Made by a program: the position numbers and the translations under genes. Source: Chara braunii (taxonomy: Eukaryota; Streptophyta; Charophyceae; Charales; Characeae). Taken from it: a stretch of DNA of 28,431 nucleotides. The stretch is from positions 1,160,632 through 1,189,062 of the forward strand of contig BFEA01000173.1 of the NCBI GenBank assembly GCA_003427395.1, in the 5' to 3' direction. Below, piece after piece: positions 17,317 through 27,584 of this stretch (position 1 is its first letter; every line of letters begins with the position of its first letter). The notes under the pieces are model-generated. The model saw nothing but the letters and a program-made list of their open reading frames with translations. It was not told the origin of the DNA and did no database searches.

Positions 17317-17626
17317 TCTGGCCACATAAGGAAAACTTTAGAGAGAACCAACTGCAGCTGGCCTGTTTGCTTAGTCTTTCGCCCCTATACCCAAGTCCGA
17401 TAAATGATTTGCAGTATCTGCTGCGAGCCGGAAACTTCATAGGGGACCAACTGCATTGTTACTTTGCACATCACACAAGGCGTACTAGCACTAATATCCT
17501 TCCTAAATGTATCTACCCGTAGCGGCAGCTTGGATGTGCCCCCATCGAACAGGCTAGCCATAGGTAATTCATAATTTTAGGATTTCACTCATCTGCTTCC
17601 AGTGGAGTTGGAACGCAGGTCTGTAT

Positions 17627-17754
17627 TTCAACAGTTTGTGGGTGTACAAGCTGAGCTAGGCCCAGTGACACTGTTCCCACAAACCTGTTTTTCGACAGTT
17701 CGTGGGTGTACCACTCAGCTTGGCCTAGTGACAATGTTCCCACAGACCTGTTCA
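17627..17754 (+). repeat. 64-bp tandem duplication
   Basis: Units at 17627 and 17691 share TTCRACAGTTYGTGGGTGTA, CTRGGCCYAGTGACA and TGTTCCCACARACCTGTT. Nearby minus-strand frames simply read through the repeat. Confidence 0.85.
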
Positions 17755-17769
17755 TACTCGAACTCTTCA

Positions 17770-18000
17770 CAGCAAAACATGGTTGGCGGATGGTGCGCCT
17801 GCAGTGTGCCCCCGCTAGGGTTCCTTCTGGTTGTGACTTACCTAGGCACAGTTCACCCTTTTTCGGGCCACGACGGGCATGCTCTTACATCAGCCTCCCA
17901 CAGCAGATTGCGGTTGGCGAGTGGTGCACTTGCAAAGTGCCCCTTCCACTCGGGTTTCTTCCGCTCCGTGGGCTATGCACCCACCGTCTTTCACGCACGT
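17770..18000 (+). repeat. 131-bp imperfect tandem duplication
   Basis: Units at 17770 and 17901 share GGTTGGCGRRTGGTGCRCYT, GCARWGTGCCCC and RGGKTTYCTTC, and diverge towards their ends. It directly follows the 64-bp duplication, so 17.6-18.0 kb has been built by repeated local duplication. Confidence 0.7.
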
Positions 18001-18439
18001 TGACCCCATCTGTTATAGCACCAAGACGGGTAGGATAAAGGAACTTTGTCAGCACTCCGAATACGCAGGACCCCGAACGACACCGCTAAAAGAGGCGTGT
18101 GTTGAAGGTCCTAAACTGTTGTGACGGCCACCGACATGGGTTCTTCGTCGTTCCCTATAGCAATGTCGGTCACTACACCCCATGTTGGTATGCACCCTTG
18201 CGTTCAAGGTCAACGAAGGGGGCGATAAAGTCGTCGTCCGCCCCTGTTTAGGTACGGGTGCACGGCTTGCCTCCATCCGCTCCTCGCTCGACAATTTTAA
18301 TTTTTTTTTTATATATATATTTTTTTAAGTTCTTGTCATCCTCCCTCGCGATACTTCTTCGTTGTCGGTCCCAGAGCCAGCTTCCGGCCTGGTCAATAGA
18401 TGGGTCCTTAAGAAAGAAAAAAATAATAATAAAATAAAA

Positions 18440-18688
18440 TAAAATAAAATAAAAATAAAAATAAATCAACAAAACAAAAATAGTACAAATGAAGAGGACG
18501 AGGACCTGCTGTCGCCGTCTTGGTCTTTCGAGTCGGACCCAGGCTTGGGCCCGTTCGACAAAACCAAGGGGGATAGTCCCTTAAGACCCTCGATCCCTCA
18601 GTCTCCGTCGGTCTCGCTCCTTTGCTCCATCGCCGCTTTCTGACCTCGAACCCCAAACCTGTCGCTTGAAAGTCCAGTACCATAGCCA
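18440..18688 (-). mobile_element. Possible tRNA-derived SINE
   Basis: On the minus strand, TGGCTATGGTACTGG (18688-18674) resembles a tRNA A box and GGTTCGAGGTC (18652-18642) a B box, about 20 bases apart, with an anticodon-loop-like GGACTTTCAAGC between. About 160 bases of body follow, and then a TTTTA-rich tail near 18425-18475. The order fits a SINE, but the A-B spacing is short, both boxes are imperfect and no second copy was found here. Confidence 0.3.
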
Positions 18689-18699
18689 TTAGAATTAGG

Positions 18700-21372
18700 C
18701 CGAAGGCTGAGCTAGGTAGGCGTGAACCTGCGTATGAATAGTCGTGGGACCGTGATTAGTCCTACCCGCACAAACCAGGCGTCCGCCTTGGCCTACTTGC
18801 CAACATCCTGGTCGTCAGAAGATGCAACATATTTTGTTAAACTTTCGACTTTCCCCCATACGAGGTTTGCCAACGTCGCGCCTTTTGACGCGTCATCCAA
18901 TATAAACTTCCCACCTATGCGCAAGGTAAAGTTTTTATCCTCTTGGTGCCGTGTCCCGCCAGAGGCCGAACTAGTTGCGAAGTAAATCTAGTCTTTATAA
19001 AATAAAAGAAAAATATAATCAACAATAAAATTACAGAAGGGAGAGTAATCAGGCCCTACGACTTTGGCACCATTTCGCCAGCCAAGTATTGTCGATGACT
19101 AACGACTATCTCACCGTGCAATGCAGTAATGCGTGCCCCACATACTTTCTAATCTGGCCGTATTCGAGTCGGACTCTCGCCAAGAGCGAGGTTACCGAGG
19201 TGAGCGCCCTGACGGGGTTTGCCCCATTAGCGTATTATGTTGATGAAGGACGCACACATTGCGACCTTTAAAAAAGACGACAAATACCCTTGTAAGGGTG
19301 TTTGCTACGACAATCCTCCCAGACCCCATTAAGCGACGTCCCCGTCGCTTTGGGTAAGGAGTAGAAAGGTATGAACGAAATCACAGGTAAATGCATAGAC
19401 TGAGCAGATGGATAACCAAATCCGTATAATCGAAAGGAATCAACTTGGAGTTTGGTATTCTAGTTTTGCGGCGTCCCTATGACGAGCAGGAGTCCAACAT
19501 GCATCTCCTGTCTGACTCACAGGGATACTTTCTTTATACTACCGCCCTAAGTTAGCTTCAGTGTTTAAATACCAACCCTTTCGTTTGCCCTAGACGCCTT
19601 CCGACTTTCGTTGGGTGTCGTCTGAATCCTGCTATCAAGAAGCTGTCATCTTCGGGCGTGGGTTTTAGGTAGGACAATTGCCCTGAGTAGGAAAAACTAC
19701 AGCACACAACAAACGTAGGTAGCCCACCCCTTTTCGAGTAGCTCAGCAAAATCACAACATACTCCTCTAGGTGGTTCACTCTGCAATCGAAAAAAGTAGC
19801 ATACTTCTCTGGTGGCTTAACATACAAATGCAGGCCCTCTTGAGTAGCTCAACTTGAGATACACATAGTGTTGCACATAGCTCACTCCATGCAATTAAAT
19901 AAAAACTCGGGCCGACCTTGCGTCTAGTCACAGGTGGGTTTATAGTCATGCCCTCGGCCCACTATAGTTTACCTGATCAGGCCAAACCACGGTTCATCGT
20001 GCTATTAAGCCGCGATGTTGCCTACATTGTTTGCACAATGCTAAGGCGACTCTCTGACTTTTAGACCTAAGTCCCCCCTAGTCGTCGCCCTAATTAGAGC
20101 CTTTCGAGTGACCCGATACTTGGCTTAAATATTTAGCCCTCCCATATGATGATTGTAATAATAATAATAAGGATAGTAATAATAAAAATAATATTAATAA
20201 TAGTAAGTAGTAATTAATAATACTAACCGTAATAACTCGCTTATATATATTATATGTCGTGGATGATGGTGCAAGTCACTCCTCCGTCTCTAAGTTCAGG
20301 CTACGCTAGGGGTCCGCTATCCTAGTTAGGCGGGACAACAGCCCACGTTGGGGGTTGCCCCAACGATGCCGATTTTGCCTTTGGCTTAAGCTTTCCAAAA
20401 TACTCTTGAGCCAACTTTAAATGCTTGTAGTTGTTATGCTTGATCATGGCAGATGTGACTACCGGCCCCAGAGCCTTACAAACAAGTTTTTTTTGTGTGA
20501 GTTTTGTAGGAGCTTTGTGTGAGATTAGTGTGTGTTTGGTGTGGGTATGTGTTTGATTTGAGTATGACTTTCAGATAGGACCTTGAGTTAGTAAGTGTCC
20601 GTGCGAGTTACATTGTTTCGTTAAGGGGCATTGCTCCAATTGTCAGAAAAATATACTCACTTGAGACGTTCGATTCTTCATAATTGATTCTGAGATTCGG
20701 CGCCTATTGCGCAGATGTATCCTACGGGACACAATACTATGCTGGTTTGTCCTTGTTTTTATTTTTCAGTATGCCCTATTGTTAGGTTTTTTATTAAGGC
20801 GTATGGATCTCATGTGGAAAACCGGGAGTCATAGAATATTCTCAAAGTGTGGACCTGTGCTCACTTCCCTTACATCTATGATGCTTGTACCTGTTTATCG
20901 GTTGTGAGTAAGTTGTGTGACTGTTGAACAAATGGTTTCTGACCTTGATTGCATATGAATCAGTGTGTGAGAGTCAGTGAAAAGTGTTTGACAAAAATGC
21001 ATAGGAATAGGCTGAACCAAAACTCACATAAAACTGGATTCTCACGCCCAGGGCAATCACCGAAACCCCTACTCAAGCCAACCTACTAAAACTAGTAGCA
21101 TATCATGTATGTACAGTCTACTGAAACACCAGCCAAATCTGATCACCAACTAGATATAGTACACGGCTCGGGTTCTAAAATTTGAAGTCAAAAATTCCCA
21201 ATATACAAATCATGAGGTATACATTGTCCATGCCTCGGAGCCCTCAAAGAAGATAACAATATGAAACGAGCCCAACAATCTATCTCCCATAATAGCCACC
21301 TATTTTCCCATTGATCTTCTCTTTGAGATCTCATAGTCTGGCCTCTCGTGCGTCTCGTGGATATGTAATCTA
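18700..21372. other. Long non-coding or decayed region where pol would be expected
   Basis: No frame longer than about 90 codons occurs, and I see no reverse transcriptase, RNase H, protease or integrase motif on either strand. Short coding-like pieces exist on the minus strand around 18,985-18,760 and 19,827-19,558, both unidentified. Small hairpins lie at 19281-19304 (CAAATACCCTT/AAGGGTGTTTG), 19331-19350 (AAGCGACG/CGTCGCTT) and 20346-20365 (CGTTGGGG/CCCCAACG). AT-rich trinucleotide tracts lie at 20,155-20,230. Confidence 0.5.
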
Positions 21373-24300
21373 TCACTCATCCTCTCTCATCTTCAGGCCT
21401 AGTCTGTCATACACAACTCTCCTAACACCGTGACGTCTTGTCGGAAGACGAGTGCCATGCATGTCCCTGACTAGTCCCTGTCCATCGAACTGCACAACTT
21501 GTCTCCTGAGGTCAACCTGGAAGGCAGGGCAAACAACTCTGTCGTGCACTCCTCTGTCACACCATGAGCACATACCACCGGTGTTGCTGCCTTCTACCTT
21601 CGCCTTCTTAGGCTTGGGTAAGACCTGAGTTCTTGCTCTCTCGAGTCGGATTGTCACATCCTGTACGACTCTATCTACCGTATCAATACTCAACATCCTC
21701 GAGGCCCTCTCAGGCGTCACCTCCTTGTCACATCTCTCAGACCCTGAAGAAAGGAGGTGCACTATGTCGTCCATCGGAGCTGGTGTAAACGGTAGAGTTG
21801 TAGGCAGTATCGCAGTTGACCCTCTCATGTCCTGCTGTGGTATGACATCTCGTGACTCTGAGACCGTCTCTCGCTCGCCGTGCCTACCGTCCATCTCTCG
21901 CCATGCATCTCCCTGGACTGCCAACTCTGATGGAGGGACCCAGTCCAAACCATGTGCCTCTGGCTTTCTTCTCCTCTCAATCTTGTCTGGCTCAAGCATG
22001 AGATTATCGACAACTGCAGCCTCCTCGCATGTCATCCCCATAGCTCCAAGTGGCTTCTCCGTGTGTGAGTCTCGTCGAGGGATGTCCAATCTCACTCCAC
22101 CCGGCTCTACCCCATGAGAGACGTGTGCCTGTCTGATAGAAACCTGCTGCCCCTCAGTCCTCATCTCGTCGACCAGATCTGTCATGGCCTGACGCCTCTG
22201 ACCCTCCTCTAGATCAGTATTCCTCTGCTCGAGTCGTGAGGTGGACTGTCTCGCCTGCTTTGTGCCAACGACGAGGTCACGTACCACGTCCCTCAAACCT
22301 CTATTCTTCTGCTCTATGACACCTATCCTCTGTACCGCATCATGAAGTACCTCTCCTCGCATAACCTCGGTCTGCGTGAGCCTCCTGACATGCTTCATCA
22401 CTCCTCCCAACTCTCGCACTGAGGCGTCAGATAATAATCTCGCCTGGAGTCCCTCACTCTGCCTGCGTACGCTCGCCCTCAGGCATAGGCTCCTCTTTTG
22501 TCTGTCACCTCATCCTAACCTCCTCCTGCCATCCGTTTGTGGCCGCATCCTCATAGAAGAGCCTCTGTGTCTGCTCCTCGGTCTCTTGTCGTAACCTGAC
22601 AAGAGTCGATACCTGGCTCCCCAACTGAGATGATCGCACAGTCTCAAGGACAAACCTGCGCTCGAGCCTATCTCTATTTGTCGCGTCAGCAGGTGGCTCA
22701 TACTCTCTGAGCACCCTCTGAACCTGGGCTCGCCAATCACTCGCCTCTCTCTCCTGAATCCTGAGGATCGCCTCAGCCTCCTAGAGAGTCTGGGCCTCTC
22801 TTCCCTCAACAACCGTAATCACTCACCACCTCTCTCAGTGCATCATACTCCGTCTGTCTGTCACGACTCAGCTTAAAGGATCAGATGGCAACTCTCCTCG
22901 TATAATCTCTAACCTGCTCCGTCGCCTCTCGAGCTGTTGTGAGGCCGCTACCAATATAGGTCCTCTGCAAGGTTAAGTCATTATACAGTACTCTAAGCCC
23001 ATCAATGCTCTGATCAACTGGCCAAATGCGGTCTCGCGCCCTGGACCAGTCGCTCAAAAGCCAGCCAGCCTGGAAAATGTAATGATGGCATCCGTCCCAT
23101 CTCCTCGGCTAGCCATGCATCCCTCCTGACAGGCTCGTGATCTATCGTCCCCCAAGACTCCGGCAAGCTCCCCTCCTCATGAGTCGGAGATGCGTCCTGG
23201 GTATGCTCCGGGCCTGCCTCAACGTGGCCCCTCATGCTGGCCTCACTCCTATCACCGTCTCGTCGAGGAGTATCCCCAAAATCCAGAGGTGTCGATCCCA
23301 CTTGCTGGGTTTGTATGCCCTCTGTGGGATCCCCCCTATCTAATCCCAAGACCTTGGCCTCAACCTGCTCTGTCTCTACATCCATGGCCGATGGTTGGGA
23401 TACCTCCTGTCGTACCTACATCCTAGGAGACTCCATGTCATATAGTTGGGCAGTCAATGAACCCTCAGACTCAATTGGCTGCTCAGCCAATCGACTCTCG
23501 CTCAGTAATGGCGATCCGTCCAATGATAAGGGTCCCATCGCACCTCTCTCACCATCCTCCACTGCTGGCTCTGACTGAGGCTGAACCCTTTGCCCATCAT
23601 GCCCTAGCTTATAATGTATCGGCGTCACATCTCCCGCCTACTCAGGTTGAGGCCCCTCGTGCTCTTGCATCGGCTCTATGGTGGCAGACCCTATCATAAG
23701 CGGTAGCTCTCCTTGTGGGAGATCTAATGTCATGTCTCGTGTGTCTCTCCACCGATAAGGCATATCCCTCCTATCCTCCGATGTAGTATCGGAAACCACT
23801 CTCTCCATGGTATCAATCTCTATAGGCTGGGCCGAAGGAGCCGCCAACGCAAGCTGTAGGGAAGCCTCCTCCCCATCCTGTCTGAGCATATAGGCTGAGT
23901 ACTCTCATCTGGATCAGGTGCATCTCCAGGATCGCAATCTCTAATCCCTGTCTCACCCTGACATGCCTTTGGTACTGGCGATGTCCCAATCTCAGGGATA
24001 GATGAGTCACCTTATCTCTGAGACCTTGCTGGTAAGGCCTCCTCCCCCACATCATCTGTCGGGAGGGTCCTCCTAATATCCACAGTCAACACGTGATCAC
24101 TCTTCTCTAGATCATCCCCTGTATCCCGACGTCCTCGACGCCTGCCTGTCCTAGGCCTGCGTGGGATCTCTGGATGCTCACTCTCACTCCGCCTCTCTCG
24201 CGATCGCCCCTCATTGTCCTAATCCCTCTCTAGCTGCGCTCGCGGGCGTACCCTAAGCTCTGGGATGTAATCCCCAACCTCTTTGCACAGTCTGCGTCGT

Positions 24301-24782
24301 CTGTCAGCGGTGAACGCCCTTCTAAGCGTCGCTATAAGCTCCGCCCAAGTCTGCACTGTGTGTGACATGGTACTCACCTCATGTCTAAGATCTGGGACAA
24401 CCCACTGCTGTACCTGCCTAACCATCTGTGCCTCAGTCCATCTCTGCCCATCCCCAAAAATAACGAAAACCTCAAGGAACTCATCCAGGTTAGCCACATC
24501 AAAACGCATGGGCCTACACTGTCGATCAATGGGTTGAAGCCGCAATGTCGGCATCCACCTGGCGAACTGCCTCCAATCCAATGACTCTCTCACGATCTGA
24601 GTCACACGCTCCTCATAGCTGCCAGTACCCCTAACCCTCTCTGTCATCTGAGTGAAATCTAACCCAAGGACCCAAACCTGCCTAACTAAACCATCAAAAA
24701 ATAGAAATATATGTCCACCCTCGTAATGGAAAGAGTCCAGTATCGAAGACGTGGCTAGTCGCTCATCCTCCTGTCCCGCCAT
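21373..24782 (-). pseudogene. gag: Broken gag gene of an LTR retrotransposon
   Basis: Gag proteins form the particle that packages retrotransposon RNA. The frame opens at the ATG at 24782 (MAGQEDERLATSS). An N-terminal 187-residue piece has a capsid-like segment (FDVANLDEFLEVF, then TWAELIATLRRAF), typical of Ty3-type gag. Next comes an acidic, Pro/Glu/Gln-rich middle, then a charged, coiled-coil-like part (about 22,800-22,100), and a zinc knuckle at 21573-21527 (CSWC...H...C). Total coding length, near 1,100 residues, is long for gag. It is dead: stops include 23640-23638, 23418-23416 and 23016-23014, and the frame changes near 24,220, 23,900, 23,015, 22,800 and 22,500. The last 348 codons are intact and end at 21373. 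Family assignment rests on the capsid-like segment plus the knuckle, LTR and primer site. Confidence 0.8.
21527..21573 (-). other. CCHC zinc knuckle in gag
   Basis: The coding sequence reads C-SW-C-DRGV-H-DRVV-C, an exact CX2CX4HX4C retroviral-type zinc knuckle, which binds element RNA in this family. All four zinc ligands are intact despite damage upstream. Confidence 0.88.
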
Positions 24783-25204
24783 CTCGTGCTCTGTCAATCG
24801 GGTTCCCGTCAATATACAACAATTATACAAGGTGAACCTAACTACTCTAAGAATTTCAACCTTCCCTTATAGTCAGTCCAACCCCAGACCTTAAGAGGTT
24901 GTCCCCTGCTGCCTAGCTTGAACTCTCAACACTCGTTCATAAGCATTCACACCACCATACAATCATACTACGAATTTGCCCATGTCACGCCAAGTCCTAA
25001 TACTTAGCGTTCCTAATTATGACAGCGATGCCCTTCTTTCGGCCTGACAAGATTCATAGGGACATTCCCTTAGGTCGTAACGGCAATATCAAAGTCAAAA
25101 ACACTATATCATTTTCCTAATCACAAAAAGTGTCGTTTTGCTTGGATCATCGTTCTGCACTAAACCCAAGTCCGTTCACTATGGACCTCGGTAGGCAGTC
25201 GAGA
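24783..25204 (-). other. Retrotransposon 5' leader
   Basis: About 420 bases between the primer-binding site and the gag ATG, without a meaningful open frame. A leader of this kind normally holds the packaging signal; none can be recognised from sequence alone. Confidence 0.5.
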
Positions 25205-25222
25205 TCCCCGGCAACGGCGCCA
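25205..25222 (-). other. Primer-binding site of the LTR element
   Basis: On the minus strand TGGCGCCGTTGCCGGGGA begins two bases inside the LTR end at 25225. TGG complements the CCA end of a tRNA. This exact type of motif is common next to the 5' LTR in plant Ty3-type elements. Its position fixes the LTR boundary and the direction of the element. Confidence 0.82.
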
Positions 25223-25224
25223 CC

Positions 25225-25620
25225 TATCGAGCGCATGGTCCCCGCTAGGGGAACCTTCGCGGCCGCGTCACGCAGGATTGGCAGAATTCGCAAGTCGCTT
25301 CACGAAAAATGAAGCGGCGGAGCCGCTCTGGCCGAGTGCGCCAGCTATACCTCCATCGAGTCCCTACGACACGACAGGGTCTGCGGGAGTTGTCACCATC
25401 CCTTGGGTGGGTGTATCCCCGCCGAGCTACTGAACCACATGCGAAAGTTTTTACTTGCAATCGCGGAGGTGGCCCAACCAAGGGCGTTTCTCGTACGTTA
25501 TAGCATAGGGGGTACGTGCGGTCCACGCCTAGCTCGGACTCGTACACGAGCCGTCACGCTGGGGCGCTGATCTCCCACATGCGATTCAACGTCGGTTGAC
25601 TAGAACATTTTAACTCAACC
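25225..25620 (-). mobile_element. 5' LTR (3' part) of the gag-bearing element
   Basis: The edge at 25225 is set by the adjacent primer site and by similarity to 16058. Here the terminal CA has become TA (minus strand ...CTCGATA). Similarity to the other LTR is clear to about 25607. The LTR must continue upward, but its outer end (TG on the minus strand) is not identified. The 26.9-27.27 kb hairpin repeats may be part of its U3. Confidence 0.72.
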
Positions 25621-26896
25621 ACGCGATACGCAACAAAACGAACTAACTGATACAAACAAATAAGTCTAGTCCCTTTTTCATACGTCCTGAACCATAACTC
25701 GGAAAACCTTTGTGTCTGAGCGAGACCCACACGAAGTTGCATAAAAAGAATGCAACCATCAAGGGAATCATAACGCTCAGTCATGTTGTACTCGCTTGAT
25801 CTGCTGTCATGACGACGCTTCATGCGTTACCCACATCCACGCACCCTCTCATGGGTTTCGGGGTTGCGTACGACACTCAAGTGTCGAAAACAAAATATCA
25901 TGAAGGGTTCGTCCTTTATGATATTGCACGACTGAAGGATAAGCCGTGCGGCCCTTGCGGCGCCCCTGCCTTTTAGGCAGTGGGTGACCATAAGCAAGAG
26001 GCGTAGGCCCGACTCAAGGGGGAAACCCTTTTGTGTTGGACTCGAGTCTGAAATGTCCTGGACAAGGATCTCGAATTTCAGACTCAGGACCAACGTCCGA
26101 CTAATAATTTAAAACGCAAAACCCCTTTTGAGATGAGATTCGCTCGTCCCTCCCCTTAGGGAAGAAAATAAGAGTAGTCACGAGTTGGGGAGCGATTCGC
26201 CATACCCAAACTAAGTTTCGGTTCAATCAAAGGTCAAGCGTTAAACCTTGCGCTCGACTACCCCTGCCTGTTCGCTAGATGTGTGCGGCAGGAGCAAAAT
26301 AAGAAAAAAAAAAAAAAACGACTCTCTGGGGAAATCAGGGAGAGTCATTCTGACAGCCATAGTTGAACCTTGTCACTCACACCCTGCACTCATCCATCCA
26401 TATCACTCTCAATCCAGGAGCGAGTCCTCGCTCCCATACATACCCGCACATATATGAAACCCAATGAAAATTCACATTCAATGCCACAAAACGTGGTCAA
26501 CCCCTTTGCTCCCAAGCTCATGTCCCATACGCCTCTTTTCGACCCCAATTCGGCAAAGGTATGCCCGACAGATTTATTTCACACAACTTTTGCATGACCA
26601 TTCAATAGAAGTTCCAATGATGAGTTTTCTTTCATACGAAAATGCCTTTCGCCTACAGGGTCACAGACATTTGGGCGTGGGTATCACAGTGGGTAGGAGT
26701 TGAGTCGCAAACCGACCTGCTATCGATCTGATAGCAGAAGTTGATGAATCTCAAGACTTCGAAGAACACTTGTAGGTAGCAATGACATGCGTCACAAAGA
26801 TTAAGGCAGACATCACCTGTCGAGTTAACGGAGTTCAACTCCGTATTGCACCTCAAGCTACTTAGCAGCAACGTCTGGTAACGATGTGAAAATCCC
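25621..26896. other. Probable remainder of LTR; hairpin at 25894-25925
   Basis: No gene is recognised. AATATCATGAAGG pairs with CCTTTATGATATT around a 6-base loop (12 of 13 pairs canonical, one G-T). A second hairpin CTGCC-TTTTA-GGCAG lies near 25968-25982. Such structures are common in LTRs, but this assignment is inference from position. Confidence 0.45.
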
Positions 26897-27268
26897 AAAA
26901 ATTTCGGCAGCACTTCCTTTAGGGAAGTGTGCGTGAAGAATATTTACTGTACTAAATCTCAAAAAAAAAATTGGTCACTCTGAAAATATCTTACCATAAA
27001 CTAACTTCTTGGTTTTAGTAGAAATTTCGGCAGCACTTCCTTTAGAAAGGAAGGTTTTTAAAATTCCTACTGACCCCAAGGACTAAACTATATCCTATCC
27101 TAGCTGACATCTTTGAAACTTGACTAACTTTAAGTATTTAGCAAAAATTTTGGCAGTATCTCTTCTAAGTAGAAGAGGCTCCCATAACTTCTACTGACTC
27201 AGAGGCTAGTCAAAGTCCTACAAAACAGAATCATACAAAAAAAGACAATGCGAAAAGAAAAATGCAGA
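26897..27268. repeat. ~124-bp repeat, three copies, each with a hairpin
   Basis: Copies start at 26897, 27022 and 27145 with AAATTTYGGCAG. Each is followed at once by an inverted repeat: CACTTCC/GGAAGTG (26911-26929), CTTCCTTT/AAAGGAAG (27036-27053) and CTCTTCT/AGAAGAG (27160-27177). The rest of each unit is diverged but shares CCTACTGAC and GACTAA-type words. Confidence 0.75.
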
Positions 27269-27584
27269 TATGTACCTGTCTATCGCTCAAGCATGAGACG
27301 AGCACTAACAGACAACCCTACTATGCAGAAGACCGACATAACTTTGAACAAAAAGACAAAGCATGTCATGTCCACATCACATTCAACCAGTTCAAGAAAA
27401 AAATTCGTTCATCAAAAGTTTTCATATTTCGCTTGTTCTCATCACAAAAATATTACTCTTGTATTTTACTTAGTTTATTAACTTTCCAAGTTGTTCTCAG
27501 TCAACCCCATGCAATCACTAGCCTGGACTATTCTCACAAAGAGAATACTCAGGCCTTTGTCAACAAGCAAAACCGACTAACTCA

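Noticed and set aside
18722-19271. Short plus-strand frames that could be integrase or gag fragments
   Set aside because: A TGFAPL-like word recalled an integrase motif, but no catalytic residues or neighbouring motifs were found and the opposite strand is similarly open.
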